Source: Bacillota bacterium | GTDB taxonomy: Bacteria; Bacillota; Clostridia; DSM-8532 | Assembly (NCBI GenBank): GCA_023459915.1 | Contig: JAEWSN010000024.1 | Span: 20,869-84,868, forward strand | DNA length: 64,000 nucleotides | Direction of reading: 5' to 3' | Shown: in pieces, positions 16,719-24,957 of the stretch | Position numbering within the stretch: the first letter of the stretch is position 1 | Layout: each line of letters starts with the position of its first letter | The notes under the pieces: model-generated | Database searches by the model: none | What the model was told of the DNA's origin: nothing | What the model saw: the letters and a program-made list of their open reading frames with translations, nothing else | Translations under genes and position numbers: made by a program

Positions 16719-18553
16719 GCGTGCATCCCCTCCCCGGCCAGAATGGATTTTTTCAATCGCGTCAGCGCCACCTTCGTTTCCGCCGTGGTCTCCCCAAGCA
16801 GGCTCGCGATTTCCTGCGCCACCCGCATTTGCTTGTCAATGACCTTCTGGGCAATCTCCACCGTCTGCTCGCGCACCTGCTGCAGCCTCTCCTGATTGGC
16901 GATTTCCTCGGTCACATTGCGCAGAATCAGCACGGCAAGGCGTTGTTCGGGCACAAACACAAGCGTCTGCTCCACCATCAGGCCATGCCGGTCATAGCGG
17001 ATGAGCCGATCGTGGACATCCTCCCCCGCGTCCATGGCCAGGACCAGCTCCGGCGCGTCCAGATAGTGGAACACGGATTTCCCCACCACATCCTCGTTCG
17101 ACATGCCAAGCAGCGTACGCGCCGCGCGGTTCACCTCCTGAATGGTGCCGTCGGCATCCAGCGCCAGAATGGCGTTGGGCGTGGTGTTCAGGATGAGGTT
17201 GCCCATCGAGGCCGCCCGCTCCTGCATGTAGGGCAGGCACATGGTCAGCTGGGCCTTGTTGCGGAACACGGCAATCGCCTTTTCCCGACAGGTCGGGTAG
17301 CCGCAGGCCCCGCAGTTGAGTTCCTTTTCCGGAGTGAATTTGCCGATGCTGTGCAGGATTTCGGTGATCTCGGCATCGGAGGGCATCGGTTCGAGGATCT
17401 GCTTGTTGGAAAACCGCCTGGCCATTTGCACGCCGGATTTCCCCGACTTGACGGGAACCGTTGTCTGCAGAGCCGTCTCCCGGGCGGGTTTGCCGCCCAG
17501 ACTGCGCCAGGCGGAGACCAGCCGGTCCCGACCGTCCAGGTAGCCGCCGGGCTGCTTGCGCTTGCAGGGGCCTTCGAGACAGCTGCCCGCACAAGCGCTC
17601 ATCTCAATGAAGTAATGCTCCGGAGAACCTGTGCGCAGGGAATCAAGGATGGCACGGCATCTGTCCATGCCGTCGATGGCGATGCAGGCATAGCCCTTGC
17701 GATCCTTCCGGTCCAGCGTTTTGAGGATGCCGCCGGAGGCGGGATACAGTCGCGCGACATGGAACGGATCCGGCACACTTGGACGTGAAGCATCCGGTCC
17801 CGACGCATCTGAACGCGACGCAACCGGTCCCGACGCATCTGAACGCGACGCATCCGGTTCCGACACCTCCGGATTGGTGGCATCCGGATCCAACCCTTCG
17901 GCATGCAGCCAGGTCTCCAGCTCCTCGAAGGTCAGAACGGCATCCACGGCCCCGGCATGAATCACATCGGATCCCTCCTCCTTTTTGGAGAGGCACGGGC
18001 CGATGAACACCACGCGGATTCGGGGGCCGTAGGTGGCGCGCAGCATTCTTGCGTGCGCCACCATGGGAGACACCACCGGCGCAAGAAACCCGATGAGGTC
18101 GGGGTAGTGTTTCTCCACCAGCGAGACGACGGTGGGACAGGCGGTGGTGATGATGTTGGGCATGCTGCGGGCCTTCAGCAGACGGGTGTATTCCCTCGAA
18201 ACCTCGGCCGCGCCCACAGCGGTTTCCTCGACATGGGTGAACCCCAGGCGTTTGAGCAGCGCTGTCATTTTCAGTGGATCCGCATGTGCGAATCCGGAAA
18301 TCCAGGAAGGGGCCAGGCTCACATACACCTTTTCCCGGCGCACAATCCATTGGCGGATCCTGTCGATGTCATCCCGGACGATTTTTGCGTTCTGGGGACA
18401 CACGGACAGGCACGCGCCACACAGGATGCAGGCCTTGTCAATGACCTGGGCCTGTGCCGCGCCGGTAAAGGAAATCGCCTTGACCGGACAGCTGCGCAGA
18501 CATTTGTAGCAGTTTTTGCAATCCGCCTCGCGAAACCGGATGATGCTGTTCAT
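16715..18553 (-). CDS. PAS-containing sensory-type [FeFe] hydrogenase homologue (HydS-like)
   Basis: A 612-residue protein. Two [4Fe-4S] ferredoxin motifs at residues 12-52 (CKNCYKCLRSC, CILCGACLSVC) precede an H-cluster-like domain with motif 1 TACPT (137-141), motif 2 GPCLSKKE (185-192) and motif 3 EMSACAGSC (317-325). A further Cys-rich Fe-S segment (CGACGYPTC, 414-422), a PAS domain (about 450-560) and a C-terminal coiled coil follow. The four cluster-binding cysteines appear present. The cysteine that relays protons in catalytic enzymes is Ala138, as in sensory (group C/D) hydrogenases. A repetitive Asp/Ala/Ser linker (about 222-262) interrupts the domain between motifs 2 and 3. It probably senses H2 or redox state and signals to the overlapping phosphatase gene's product. 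Confidence 0.88.
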   Translation of the reverse strand: MNSIIRFREADCKNCYKCLRSCPVKAISFTGAAQAQVIDKACILCGACLSVCPQNAKIVRDDIDRIRQWIVRREKVYVSLAPSWISGFAHADPLKMTALLKRLGFTHVEETAVGAAEVSREYTRLLKARSMPNIITTACPTVVSLVEKHYPDLIGFLAPVVSPMVAHARMLRATYGPRIRVVFIGPCLSKKEEGSDVIHAGAVDAVLTFEELETWLHAEGLDPDATNPEVSEPDASRSDASGPVASRSDASGPDASRPSVPDPFHVARLYPASGGILKTLDRKDRKGYACIAIDGMDRCRAILDSLRTGSPEHYFIEMSACAGSCLEGPCKRKQPGGYLDGRDRLVSAWRSLGGKPARETALQTTVPVKSGKSGVQMARRFSNKQILEPMPSDAEITEILHSIGKFTPEKELNCGACGYPTCREKAIAVFRNKAQLTMCLPYMQERAASMGNLILNTTPNAILALDADGTIQEVNRAARTLLGMSNEDVVGKSVFHYLDAPELVLAMDAGEDVHDRLIRYDRHGLMVEQTLVFVPEQRLAVLILRNVTEEIANQERLQQVREQTVEIAQKVIDKQMRVAQEIASLLGETTAETKVALTRLKKSILAGEGMHA

Positions 18554-18810
18554 GATGTCCCCTCCTCTCCCTTTTGCTGCAGCACATACCGTTGGAACAC
18601 GTCTTCGGCGTTCTGTACGGTCAGTCCGGTCACAGGCTTGCCATCAATCCGCATGGCCACTCCCCGGGTGCAGTCTCCAAGACAGAAGGCCGCGCGCAGT
18701 TGTACCTTATCCTCGAGACCATATGTTGCGATCCATCCCTCGAACAGCTTGATGATGGGATAGGATCCCTTCATGTGGCAGGAACTGCCCACGCAGATTT
18801 GAATGTCCAT
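18550..18810 (-). CDS. Small thioredoxin-like [2Fe-2S] protein
   Basis: An 86-residue protein with the cysteine pattern CVGSSC (C-x4-C) near the start and CLGDC (C-x3-C) mid-chain. This is the [2Fe-2S] thioredoxin-like fold also seen in NuoE/HydC. It probably shuttles electrons to or from the sensory hydrogenase encoded next, whose start codon overlaps its stop. The start was set at 18810, after GGAGGAGCAGGC; an upstream ATG at 18858 lies in the leader. It is the first gene of a short operon with its own Rex-controlled promoter. Confidence 0.8.
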   Translation of the reverse strand: MDIQICVGSSCHMKGSYPIIKLFEGWIATYGLEDKVQLRAAFCLGDCTRGVAMRIDGKPVTGLTVQNAEDVFQRYVLQQKGEEGTS

Positions 18811-18891
18811 GCCTGCTCCTCCATTGACGTTGCCCTCATGGCACGCACCGGAACACATCCCGGGATGGCTTGTGTACCGGCTGTCGCATTT

Positions 18892-18943
18892 TCGTTAATT
18901 AATTAACAATACCAATATAGCGTATGAGGTCTCCGTCTGTCAA
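18892..18943 (-). promoter_or_regulatory. Promoter with near-perfect Rex operator, sensory-hydrogenase operon
   Basis: On the minus strand TTGACA (18938-18943) and TATATT (18914-18919) are spaced 18 bp. Four bases past the -10 is TTGTTAATTAATTAACGA (18892-18909), 13 of 14 fixed positions of the Rex consensus. The -35 overlaps the stop codon of the upstream [2Fe-2S] gene, so this promoter adds to read-through from the hydCBA operon. Confidence 0.82.
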
Positions 18944-19197
18944 GTATTTTGTATACAGCACGGCAGGATTTCCCGGAGAAAAAACGCCTCCGTTTCCGGT
19001 TCCATCAGGCCAACCACCGGGCCGTCCCCCACCCGCACCGACACCTTGCCAGAACAGGCTCCCAGACACAGCGCGGCCTTCACGGTCACCTCCGCCGCCA
19101 CCCGATGACGCGCGATGAGTTGCTGGAACCTGTTGATGACATTGTACGAACCCCGAATGTGGCAGGCGCTGCCCACACAAACCGTCAACTCAATCAT
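18940..19197 (-). CDS. Small thioredoxin-like [2Fe-2S] protein, end of hydCBA operon
   Basis: An 85-residue protein with CVGSAC (C-x4-C) and CLGAC (C-x3-C), paralogous to the 86-residue protein encoded downstream. It overlaps the hydA stop by 8 bases, so it is probably translated with the catalytic hydrogenase and may act as an extra electron carrier for it. The start at 19197 was chosen because the protein begins directly with the conserved domain (MIELTVCVG). The frame is open further upstream only within hydA. Confidence 0.8.
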   Translation of the reverse strand: MIELTVCVGSACHIRGSYNVINRFQQLIARHRVAAEVTVKAALCLGACSGKVSVRVGDGPVVGLMEPETEAFFLREILPCCIQNT

Positions 19198-20887
19198 GCG
19201 CGTGCGCTCCTTCCCGATGCAGCAGGTGCTTCTTGCCCTGGAGCAGTCCGTTGTAGAGGGCAAAAATGGCTGGATTCTCTTCGGACCGCTTGATTTGGGC
19301 CCGGCCGTCCACCTGATGGATGCCGTGACGGCGTTTCTCCCGCGCGTCCGCCGTTGCCGGCAGCGGCTGTCCGGCCCCGCAGATGCAGCCGCCCGCGCAG
19401 GCCATGACTTCCACGAAATCATACCGAACATCACCCCGGCGAATGGCGCGCACCAGGTTGTCCGCCTGCTTCAGGCCATGCGCAATGGCCACCTTGACGT
19501 GCCGCTCTCCCACCCGGGCTTCGGCCTCCCGAACCCCTTCGAGTCCGCGCACCCCGGAAAACTGGATGGCCCGCAGCCCCTTCATCGACTTGTCGGTGTC
19601 CAGGTGGCGCAGGACCGCCTCGGTCACCCCGCCGGTGGAACCGAACAGCTGACCGGCCCCGCTGGTCAGGCCCAGCGGCATGTCCGCCGCCTCGTCCTCC
19701 AGTTCGGCAAAGGCGATGCCCGCCTCCTGGATCATCAGTGCCAGCTCCTGCGTGGTGATGACGATATCCGTATCCCGCACGCCATCCTGTTCGTATTCCG
19801 GCCGGGCCGCTTCCCCCTTTTTGGCGGTGCACGGCATGATGGCCACCATCACGGTCTGCCGGCCGTCCAGCCGGTCCAGTCCCCGGCTCTGCTCCTTGAG
19901 CACCGCGCCGAACATCATCATCGGCGAGCGGCAGCTCGACACATGCGCCAGCAGATCCGGATGACGCTTCTCCACATGATTGAACCAGCCGGGACAGCAG
20001 GAGGTGAACAGGGGCAAATCGGTGCCGCTGTCCAAATGCCGCAACAGCTCCGCCGACTCCTCGAGAACCGTCAAATCCGCGCCGAGACCGGTGTCGAACA
20101 CCTGATCGAAGCCCAGTTTCCGCAACGCGGCCACCGTCTTTCCAAAAACCGGTTCGCCCGCGGCAAACCCGAATTCCTCTCCCAGCGCAACCCGGACGGC
20201 CGGCGCAATCTGTGCCACCACCCTTTTCCCGGGATCGTGCAACGCCTGCCAGACGGGATCCGTGTCCTTGCGGATGGTCAGCGCGCCGGTGGGGCACACC
20301 AGCCGGCACTGGCCGCAGCCCACGCAATCCGTCTGCGCCAGCGGACGGCCGAACGCGGTGGACACCTCGATGTCCGCGCCGCGCCAGGCGAACCCGAGCG
20401 CGCCGACCCCCTGCACCTCCGCGCACATGCGGACGCAGTCCCCGCACAGAATGCATTTGTTGGGATTCCGGACAATGGCCGGGCTGCTCAAATCCAGCGG
20501 GCGGATCGTCCGGTCGTTGTCGAACCGCACCTCCTTGACCCCGAACCGGATGGCCAGCTCCTGCAGCCGGCAGCGGCCGTTCTTCTCGCAGACCGTGCAG
20601 TCCCGGTCATGGCTGGCCAGAATCAGCTCCAGGATCATGCGCCGGTGCTTGCGCAGCTTCTGCGTGTTGGTGCGGATTTTCATGCCATCCTTTGGCGGCG
20701 TGGAGCAGGAGGTCATCAGGGTGCCCCACTCGTCCTCCACCATGCACATGCGGCACGCGCCATACACGGACAGCTCGGAATGGTAGCAGAACGTCGGCAG
20801 ATCGATGCCCGCTTTTCGGATGACCTGCAATATCTGTTTCTCATCGGTGAACGGCACCGGTTGGCCGTCAATGATCATGGTTCCCAT
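19190..20887 (-). CDS. hydA: [FeFe] hydrogenase catalytic subunit
   Basis: This 565-residue catalytic subunit reduces protons to H2 (or oxidises H2). In order: an N-terminal [2Fe-2S] domain (cysteines in FCYHSELSVYGACRMC and a later C), a His-ligated [4Fe-4S] motif (HDRDCTVCEKNGRC), two ferredoxin-type clusters (CILCGDCVRMC, CVGCGQCRLVC), then the H-cluster domain with all three canonical motifs: TSCCPGW, MPCTAKKGE and EVMACAGGCICGAGQP. The small C-terminal segment is present. With HydB and HydC it should form the soluble, electron-bifurcating hydrogenase that uses NADH and reduced ferredoxin together. The start at 20887 follows AAAGGGG; a second ATG three codons in is possible. Confidence 0.97.
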   Translation of the reverse strand: MGTMIIDGQPVPFTDEKQILQVIRKAGIDLPTFCYHSELSVYGACRMCMVEDEWGTLMTSCSTPPKDGMKIRTNTQKLRKHRRMILELILASHDRDCTVCEKNGRCRLQELAIRFGVKEVRFDNDRTIRPLDLSSPAIVRNPNKCILCGDCVRMCAEVQGVGALGFAWRGADIEVSTAFGRPLAQTDCVGCGQCRLVCPTGALTIRKDTDPVWQALHDPGKRVVAQIAPAVRVALGEEFGFAAGEPVFGKTVAALRKLGFDQVFDTGLGADLTVLEESAELLRHLDSGTDLPLFTSCCPGWFNHVEKRHPDLLAHVSSCRSPMMMFGAVLKEQSRGLDRLDGRQTVMVAIMPCTAKKGEAARPEYEQDGVRDTDIVITTQELALMIQEAGIAFAELEDEAADMPLGLTSGAGQLFGSTGGVTEAVLRHLDTDKSMKGLRAIQFSGVRGLEGVREAEARVGERHVKVAIAHGLKQADNLVRAIRRGDVRYDFVEVMACAGGCICGAGQPLPATADAREKRRHGIHQVDGRAQIKRSEENPAIFALYNGLLQGKKHLLHREGAHAHD

Positions 20888-20996
20888 GCGATGGTTCCCC
20901 TTTCAATTCGCGACTTGTCTGGGATGATGGCTTTGCGGTTGCAAGTGTTTCATCAATGGTTCCCGGCCTGTGCCGGCGCGGCGCGCCGGGGACAGG

Positions 20997-22895
20997 TCAC
21001 ACCGCGGCAATGGCGTGGAAGGAACAGGCTTCCTCACAGGCACCGCAGCCGATGCAGCGCGCCTTGTCGATGACATGCGCCTCCTTCACGCGGCCGGAAA
21101 TCGCGCCCACCGGGCACACGCGCGCGCACTTGGTGCAGCCCTTGCACAGCGTCGGTGCCACGGCATACCGGGTCAGCGCCTTGCAGGTTCTGGTGGGACA
21201 CACCTTTTCCCGGACGTGCAGCAGGTACTCCTCCCGGAAATACCGCAAGGTGGAGGTCACGGGGCCGGCTGCGGACTTCCCAAGCCCGCACAGGGCGGTG
21301 GCGCTGATGGTGTCCGCCAGCTCCTCCAGCAACTCCAGATCCGCCTCACAGCCCTGTCCGGCCACAATCCGCTCCAGAATGGCCAGCATGTGCTTGGTGC
21401 CCTCCCGGCAGGGTACGCATTTGCCGCAGCTCTCGTTCTGGGTGAAGTTCATGAAGTACCGGGCCACCTCCACCATGCAGGTGTCCTCATCCATGACCAC
21501 CAGCCCGCCGGAGCCAATCATGGCCCCGACCGATTTCAGCGAATCGAAATCGAGCGGCAGATCCAGATGCTCCGCCGTGAGGCACCCGCCGGAGGGTCCG
21601 CCAATCTGAACCGCCTTGAACGCCTTGCCGTTTGGCAGACCGCCCCCGATCTCAAAGATGATCTCGCGCAGGGTGGTGCCCATCGGCACCTCAATCAACC
21701 CCGTGTTGCAGACATTTCCCGTCAGCGCGAAGGCCTTGGTGCCCGGACTTTTTTCCGGCCCGATTTGCCGGAACCAGTCCGCCCCGTTCGTGAGAATGAG
21801 CGGCACATTCGCGAAGGTCTCCACATTGTTCAGCACTGTCGGCTTCTCCCATAAACCCTTGTCCACCGTCCGCGGCGGTTTCACGCGCGGCATGCCGCGC
21901 TCCCCCTCGATGGAGGAGGTCAGGGCACTGCCCTCGCCGCAGACGAAGGCGCCGGCGCCCTTGCTGATGCGCATGTCAAAGCTGAAATCGGTGCCCAGGA
22001 TGTGCTCTCCCAGCAGGCCGCAGGCCCGGGCCTGGCGGATGGCGAGATCCAGCCGCGCGATGGCCAGCGGATACTCCGCCCGCACATACAGGAACCCTTC
22101 CGTGGCGCGCACGGCCAGCGCGGCAATGAGCATTCCCTCGAGCACCCGGTGCGGATCGCCCTCCATGATGCTGCGATCCATGAACGCGCCCGGATCTCCC
22201 TCGTCCCCGTTGCAAACCACATATTTCACGTCGCTGACATTGCGCAGCACCTGCTGCCATTTGCGGCCGGCCGGATATCCGCCGCCGCCGCGTCCGCGCA
22301 GGTTCGACGTCGCCACCTCCCGGCAGATGTCCTCCGGCGTCATGTCCACCAGGGCCTTTCTGAACGCCGCGTAGCCACCCTTGGCCAGATACTCGGTCAG
22401 GGACTCGGCGTCAATGCTGCCGCAGTGCTCCAGCACCACGCGTGTCTGCCGTTGATAGAACGGGATTTCCTCCTGCACCGCGAAGGTTCCCTCCCCATTG
22501 GTGTACAGTAGCCGGGAAACAGGTGCCCCCCGCAATACGGTCTGTTCGATGATCTCCTCGCAATCCGCTTCCGTCACTTTCACATACAGCCAGTTTTCCG
22601 GTTCGATCCGCAGCAGCGGGCCCATTTCACAAAATCCGTGGCAGCCGCTTTTTTTCAGACCGACACCGGCCCCAGGGTCATGGCCGGCATCCTCATGGCG
22701 ATCCAGCACCAAATCAATCTCCAATCCGTGCGCCTGGAGCAATGCCTGCAGCCGCGCGTGGATGCGCAGCGCGCCGCCGGCCACGCAGCCGGTTCCCGCG
22801 CACACCAGCAGCTTTCGCGGCTGCCCGGCCAGCGCTGCCGCCGCCTTGTCCGCCATCAGGTCAAAGCCTGCCAAATCCATCTTCTCCGTCATCAT
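20997..22895 (-). CDS. hydB: NADH-dependent [FeFe] hydrogenase, NuoF-like flavoprotein subunit
   Basis: A 632-residue subunit. An N-terminal thioredoxin-like [2Fe-2S] domain (CAGTGC onward) leads to the FMN- and NADH-binding NuoF core, with the glycine-rich stretch NLRGRGGGGYPAGRKW and an ESCGKCVPCREG [4Fe-4S] motif. A C-terminal pair of [4Fe-4S] ferredoxin motifs (CKGCTKCARVC, CIGCGACEEAC) follows. It accepts electrons from NADH and is the presumed bifurcation site. Its ATG overlaps the hydC stop (ATGA). A 109-base gap separates it from hydA. Confidence 0.95.
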   Translation of the reverse strand: MMTEKMDLAGFDLMADKAAAALAGQPRKLLVCAGTGCVAGGALRIHARLQALLQAHGLEIDLVLDRHEDAGHDPGAGVGLKKSGCHGFCEMGPLLRIEPENWLYVKVTEADCEEIIEQTVLRGAPVSRLLYTNGEGTFAVQEEIPFYQRQTRVVLEHCGSIDAESLTEYLAKGGYAAFRKALVDMTPEDICREVATSNLRGRGGGGYPAGRKWQQVLRNVSDVKYVVCNGDEGDPGAFMDRSIMEGDPHRVLEGMLIAALAVRATEGFLYVRAEYPLAIARLDLAIRQARACGLLGEHILGTDFSFDMRISKGAGAFVCGEGSALTSSIEGERGMPRVKPPRTVDKGLWEKPTVLNNVETFANVPLILTNGADWFRQIGPEKSPGTKAFALTGNVCNTGLIEVPMGTTLREIIFEIGGGLPNGKAFKAVQIGGPSGGCLTAEHLDLPLDFDSLKSVGAMIGSGGLVVMDEDTCMVEVARYFMNFTQNESCGKCVPCREGTKHMLAILERIVAGQGCEADLELLEELADTISATALCGLGKSAAGPVTSTLRYFREEYLLHVREKVCPTRTCKALTRYAVAPTLCKGCTKCARVCPVGAISGRVKEAHVIDKARCIGCGACEEACSFHAIAAV

Positions 22896-23380
22896 GCCGT
22901 TTCCTCCTGCCGTATCGCCTCAATGACCGCCCGCGCGGACGCGGGCGTCATTTTCCCATACACCTGGTCGTTGACCGTGAATACCGGGGCCAGCCCGCAC
23001 GCGCCCAGACAGGAGACGGTTTCGAGCGTGAACAGCCCGTCCGGGGTGGTATGCACGCCATCCTTCAGTTCAAGCACCTTTTTCAGTTCCTGCAAAATGG
23101 GGATGGATTTGCGCACGTGGCACGCGGTTCCGTCACAAATTTTGATCACATACTTGCCTTTTGCCTCAAGGGAAAAGTTTTCATAGAAGGTCGCCACCCC
23201 GTAAATCTTGGCCTCGGGGATGCCGGTGGCCCGGGAGACCACTTCCATGGCCGCCTCCGGCACGTACCGGTACACCTGCTGAACCTCCTGCAGAATGGCA
23301 ATCAGCGACGAGGGATGATTGCCATGCCGATTGACGATGTCTTCCACGAGCTGCGCGCTTACAACCGCTTCCATGTCCAA
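22892..23380 (-). CDS. hydC: NADH-dependent [FeFe] hydrogenase, NuoE-like [2Fe-2S] subunit
   Basis: A 162-residue NuoE-type protein. A helical N-terminal part (LVEDIVNRHGNHPSSLIAIL) precedes a thioredoxin-like [2Fe-2S] domain with CDGTAC (C-x4-C) and CLGAC (C-x3-C). It is the small electron-transfer subunit of the HydABC complex and is the first gene of the operon. The promoter directly upstream carries a Rex-like operator. Length is normal for the family. Confidence 0.94.
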   Translation of the reverse strand: MDMEAVVSAQLVEDIVNRHGNHPSSLIAILQEVQQVYRYVPEAAMEVVSRATGIPEAKIYGVATFYENFSLEAKGKYVIKICDGTACHVRKSIPILQELKKVLELKDGVHTTPDGLFTLETVSCLGACGLAPVFTVNDQVYGKMTPASARAVIEAIRQEETA

Positions 23381-23392
23381 CCTCTTTCGTTA

Positions 23393-23444
23393 TTGTTATT
23401 TTTTTGACAATCGCATTGTACGATGGATGAACCGAACCGCGCAA
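23393..23444 (-). promoter_or_regulatory. hydCBA promoter with Rex-like operator
   Basis: On the minus strand TACAAT (23415-23420) has a weak -35, TTGCGC (23439-23444), at 18 bp. Exactly 4 bases past the -10 is TTGTCAAAAAAATAACAA (23393-23410), 12 of 14 fixed positions of the Rex consensus. The geometry is the same as at adhE and the sensory-hydrogenase operon. Confidence 0.78.
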
Positions 23445-23454
23445 ACAGAAAAGA

Positions 23455-23485
23455 GGCGCAAAAAAAGCGGGCCTCGCGACCCGCT
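23455..23485 (-). terminator. Terminator of the Eis-like gene
   Basis: AGCGGGTCGCGAGGCCCGCT on the minus strand folds into a GC-rich stem and is followed by TTTTTTTGCG. It is a strong intrinsic terminator about 100 bases after the stop, beyond a three-copy repeat. Confidence 0.85.
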
Positions 23486-23495
23486 CATGATAGAT

Positions 23496-23592
23496 AGGGT
23501 TTTTGGGAGAACCCTCAAAGTATAAACAGGGCTTTCGGTAAACCCCTCTAAAGTATAAATAGGGCTTTCGGGAGACCCCTCAAAGTTCTAAA
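23496..23592. repeat. Three tandem copies of a 32-33 bp hairpin-forming unit
   Basis: Copies start at 23496, 23528 and 23561. Each has AGGG-(T/C)TTT...CCCT arms that can pair, followed by CAAAGTATAAA or a variant. The array begins at the stop codon of the Eis-like gene and ends just before its terminator. The unit has no separate spacers, so it is not a CRISPR array. Confidence 0.85.
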
Positions 23593-24802
23593 ACGGAATC
23601 CACTGTGCGGTGGGACGCGCGCGGAACATGTCGCAGAACAACGGTTGGGCCGCCTCCTGACGCCATTCCACCATGTCCGCGGCATTCGCGTCGGCACCGG
23701 ACAGAAAGCCGTATACCAGCTGTGACAGGCGCTGGATGGACACCACACAGTCCGGTTCGCGGTCTTCCACACGGGTCGCGCCCAGTCGGCCCCCTTCCGC
23801 CTGGACCAGCCAGTTGCCCTCGTTCCAGGGAGCCGCCTCATCAAGCACCTTCATGACCAGCTGGCCGGAAACCGACGGAGACAGCCGCATCGCATTCAGC
23901 GCGGCAGGGACATCCACCACGCGGACCATCATGCCGGCCGGCGAACGCGTGGGCACATATGCGTCCTCGAGCAGCATGGGCAGCGTGTCGTGTTCCGGCA
24001 CGGTGAGCCGCACGGCGGAAGCCTGCGCGTTGTGCCGGTGGAAGAAGTGGAGCAGCTTGCGCTTGGCCGCATGGTTCACATAAAAGAAATCACGGCAGCG
24101 CAACTGATCGGCCTCCAGATGGAAGGTGACATAGCCCTCCAGCGCCCCCGCTTCATTTCGGACACCATACGCAGTGCGCTTTTTGGGTGGAAAGTCCTCG
24201 GCACCGCTGTCGGGATCCTGCCACTCCGCACCATTGAACCGGCTCCCATGCACGTTGCGCACCCGGATGGCCTCCGCGCGGTGTTCCTTGCCCAGCGGCA
24301 CAAAATGACCGGTGTCACCCTTGAACCGCGCCAGCTCCTTCATGGGAATGGTGAGCTCCTGCCAACGGAAGCCCCACTCCCAGCCGTATTTGCGATAGAA
24401 GGCAAAACTGAACGGCGCCAGCTCGGAGAAAATGCAGCCGCGTTCCCGCATCAATTCCAGCGACCACCGGAGCAGCTGGGCCACGCCGCCGCCATACCGG
24501 TACTCCGGCCAGGAGGCCACGCCGCCGATGCCGCCCATCTTGTACAGGTTGCCGTCAAAATGGATGGTGTGGGGCACAATCTGCACATGCTGGCTGATTT
24601 TCCCGTCATCCTCCTCCTTGAGCAGCACCCATTGCAGGTTTTCCTCCCGCGCGCGCAGCTGCGCCGCCGTCTCGGCCGGCGCCGTGCCCGCGGCCTCCTC
24701 GGCGCGGCGGCGTTCCAAATCCGGGCGCATGTCCGCAAAGCAGTAGGCCAGCAAATCCTCGATGTCCTTTTTGTCCTGGAGTTTCGCAAATCGTAGGGAC
24801 AT
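23588..24802 (-). CDS. Eis-like GNAT N-acetyltransferase
   Basis: A 404-residue protein of the Eis (enhanced intracellular survival) acetyltransferase type. An N-terminal GNAT domain includes GGIGGVASWPEYRYGGGVAQ, where the V-x-PxYRxxG(V/I) acetyl-CoA loop lies. A second GNAT-like domain and a C-terminal sterol-carrier-protein-like domain follow. Eis relatives acetylate aminoglycosides or other amines; the substrate here is unknown. The start follows GGGGAGGTAACC. It is separated from the upstream AraC gene by the palindrome array at 24813-24957. Confidence 0.85.
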   Translation of the reverse strand: MSLRFAKLQDKKDIEDLLAYCFADMRPDLERRRAEEAAGTAPAETAAQLRAREENLQWVLLKEEDDGKISQHVQIVPHTIHFDGNLYKMGGIGGVASWPEYRYGGGVAQLLRWSLELMRERGCIFSELAPFSFAFYRKYGWEWGFRWQELTIPMKELARFKGDTGHFVPLGKEHRAEAIRVRNVHGSRFNGAEWQDPDSGAEDFPPKKRTAYGVRNEAGALEGYVTFHLEADQLRCRDFFYVNHAAKRKLLHFFHRHNAQASAVRLTVPEHDTLPMLLEDAYVPTRSPAGMMVRVVDVPAALNAMRLSPSVSGQLVMKVLDEAAPWNEGNWLVQAEGGRLGATRVEDREPDCVVSIQRLSQLVYGFLSGADANAADMVEWRQEAAQPLFCDMFRARPTAQWIPF

Positions 24803-24812
24803 GGTTACCTCC

Positions 24813-24957
24813 CCGGGGCCTGACCCCGGTCTGTGTCATGGGGTCTGACCCCCAGTCTGTGTCATGGGGTCTGACCCCAGTCTGACCCCCGGTCTGTGCC
24901 ATGGGGTCTGACCCCAGTCTGACCCCCGGTCTGTGTCATGGGGTCTGACCACAGTCA
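24813..24957. repeat. Array of GGGGTC(T/A)GACCCC palindromes, first array
   Basis: About six imperfect repeats of GGGGTCTGACCCC or shortened forms, with CAGTCTGTGTCAT-like spacing, fill the gap between the AraC-regulator stop and the ribosome site of the Eis-like gene. Each can form a short hairpin. The motif resembles REP elements associated with RAYT transposases, but no RAYT gene is in the window. Confidence 0.8.

Noticed and set aside
23496..23592. CRISPR-like short repeats
   Set aside because: Copies are directly tandem with no unique spacers and there are no cas genes nearby.
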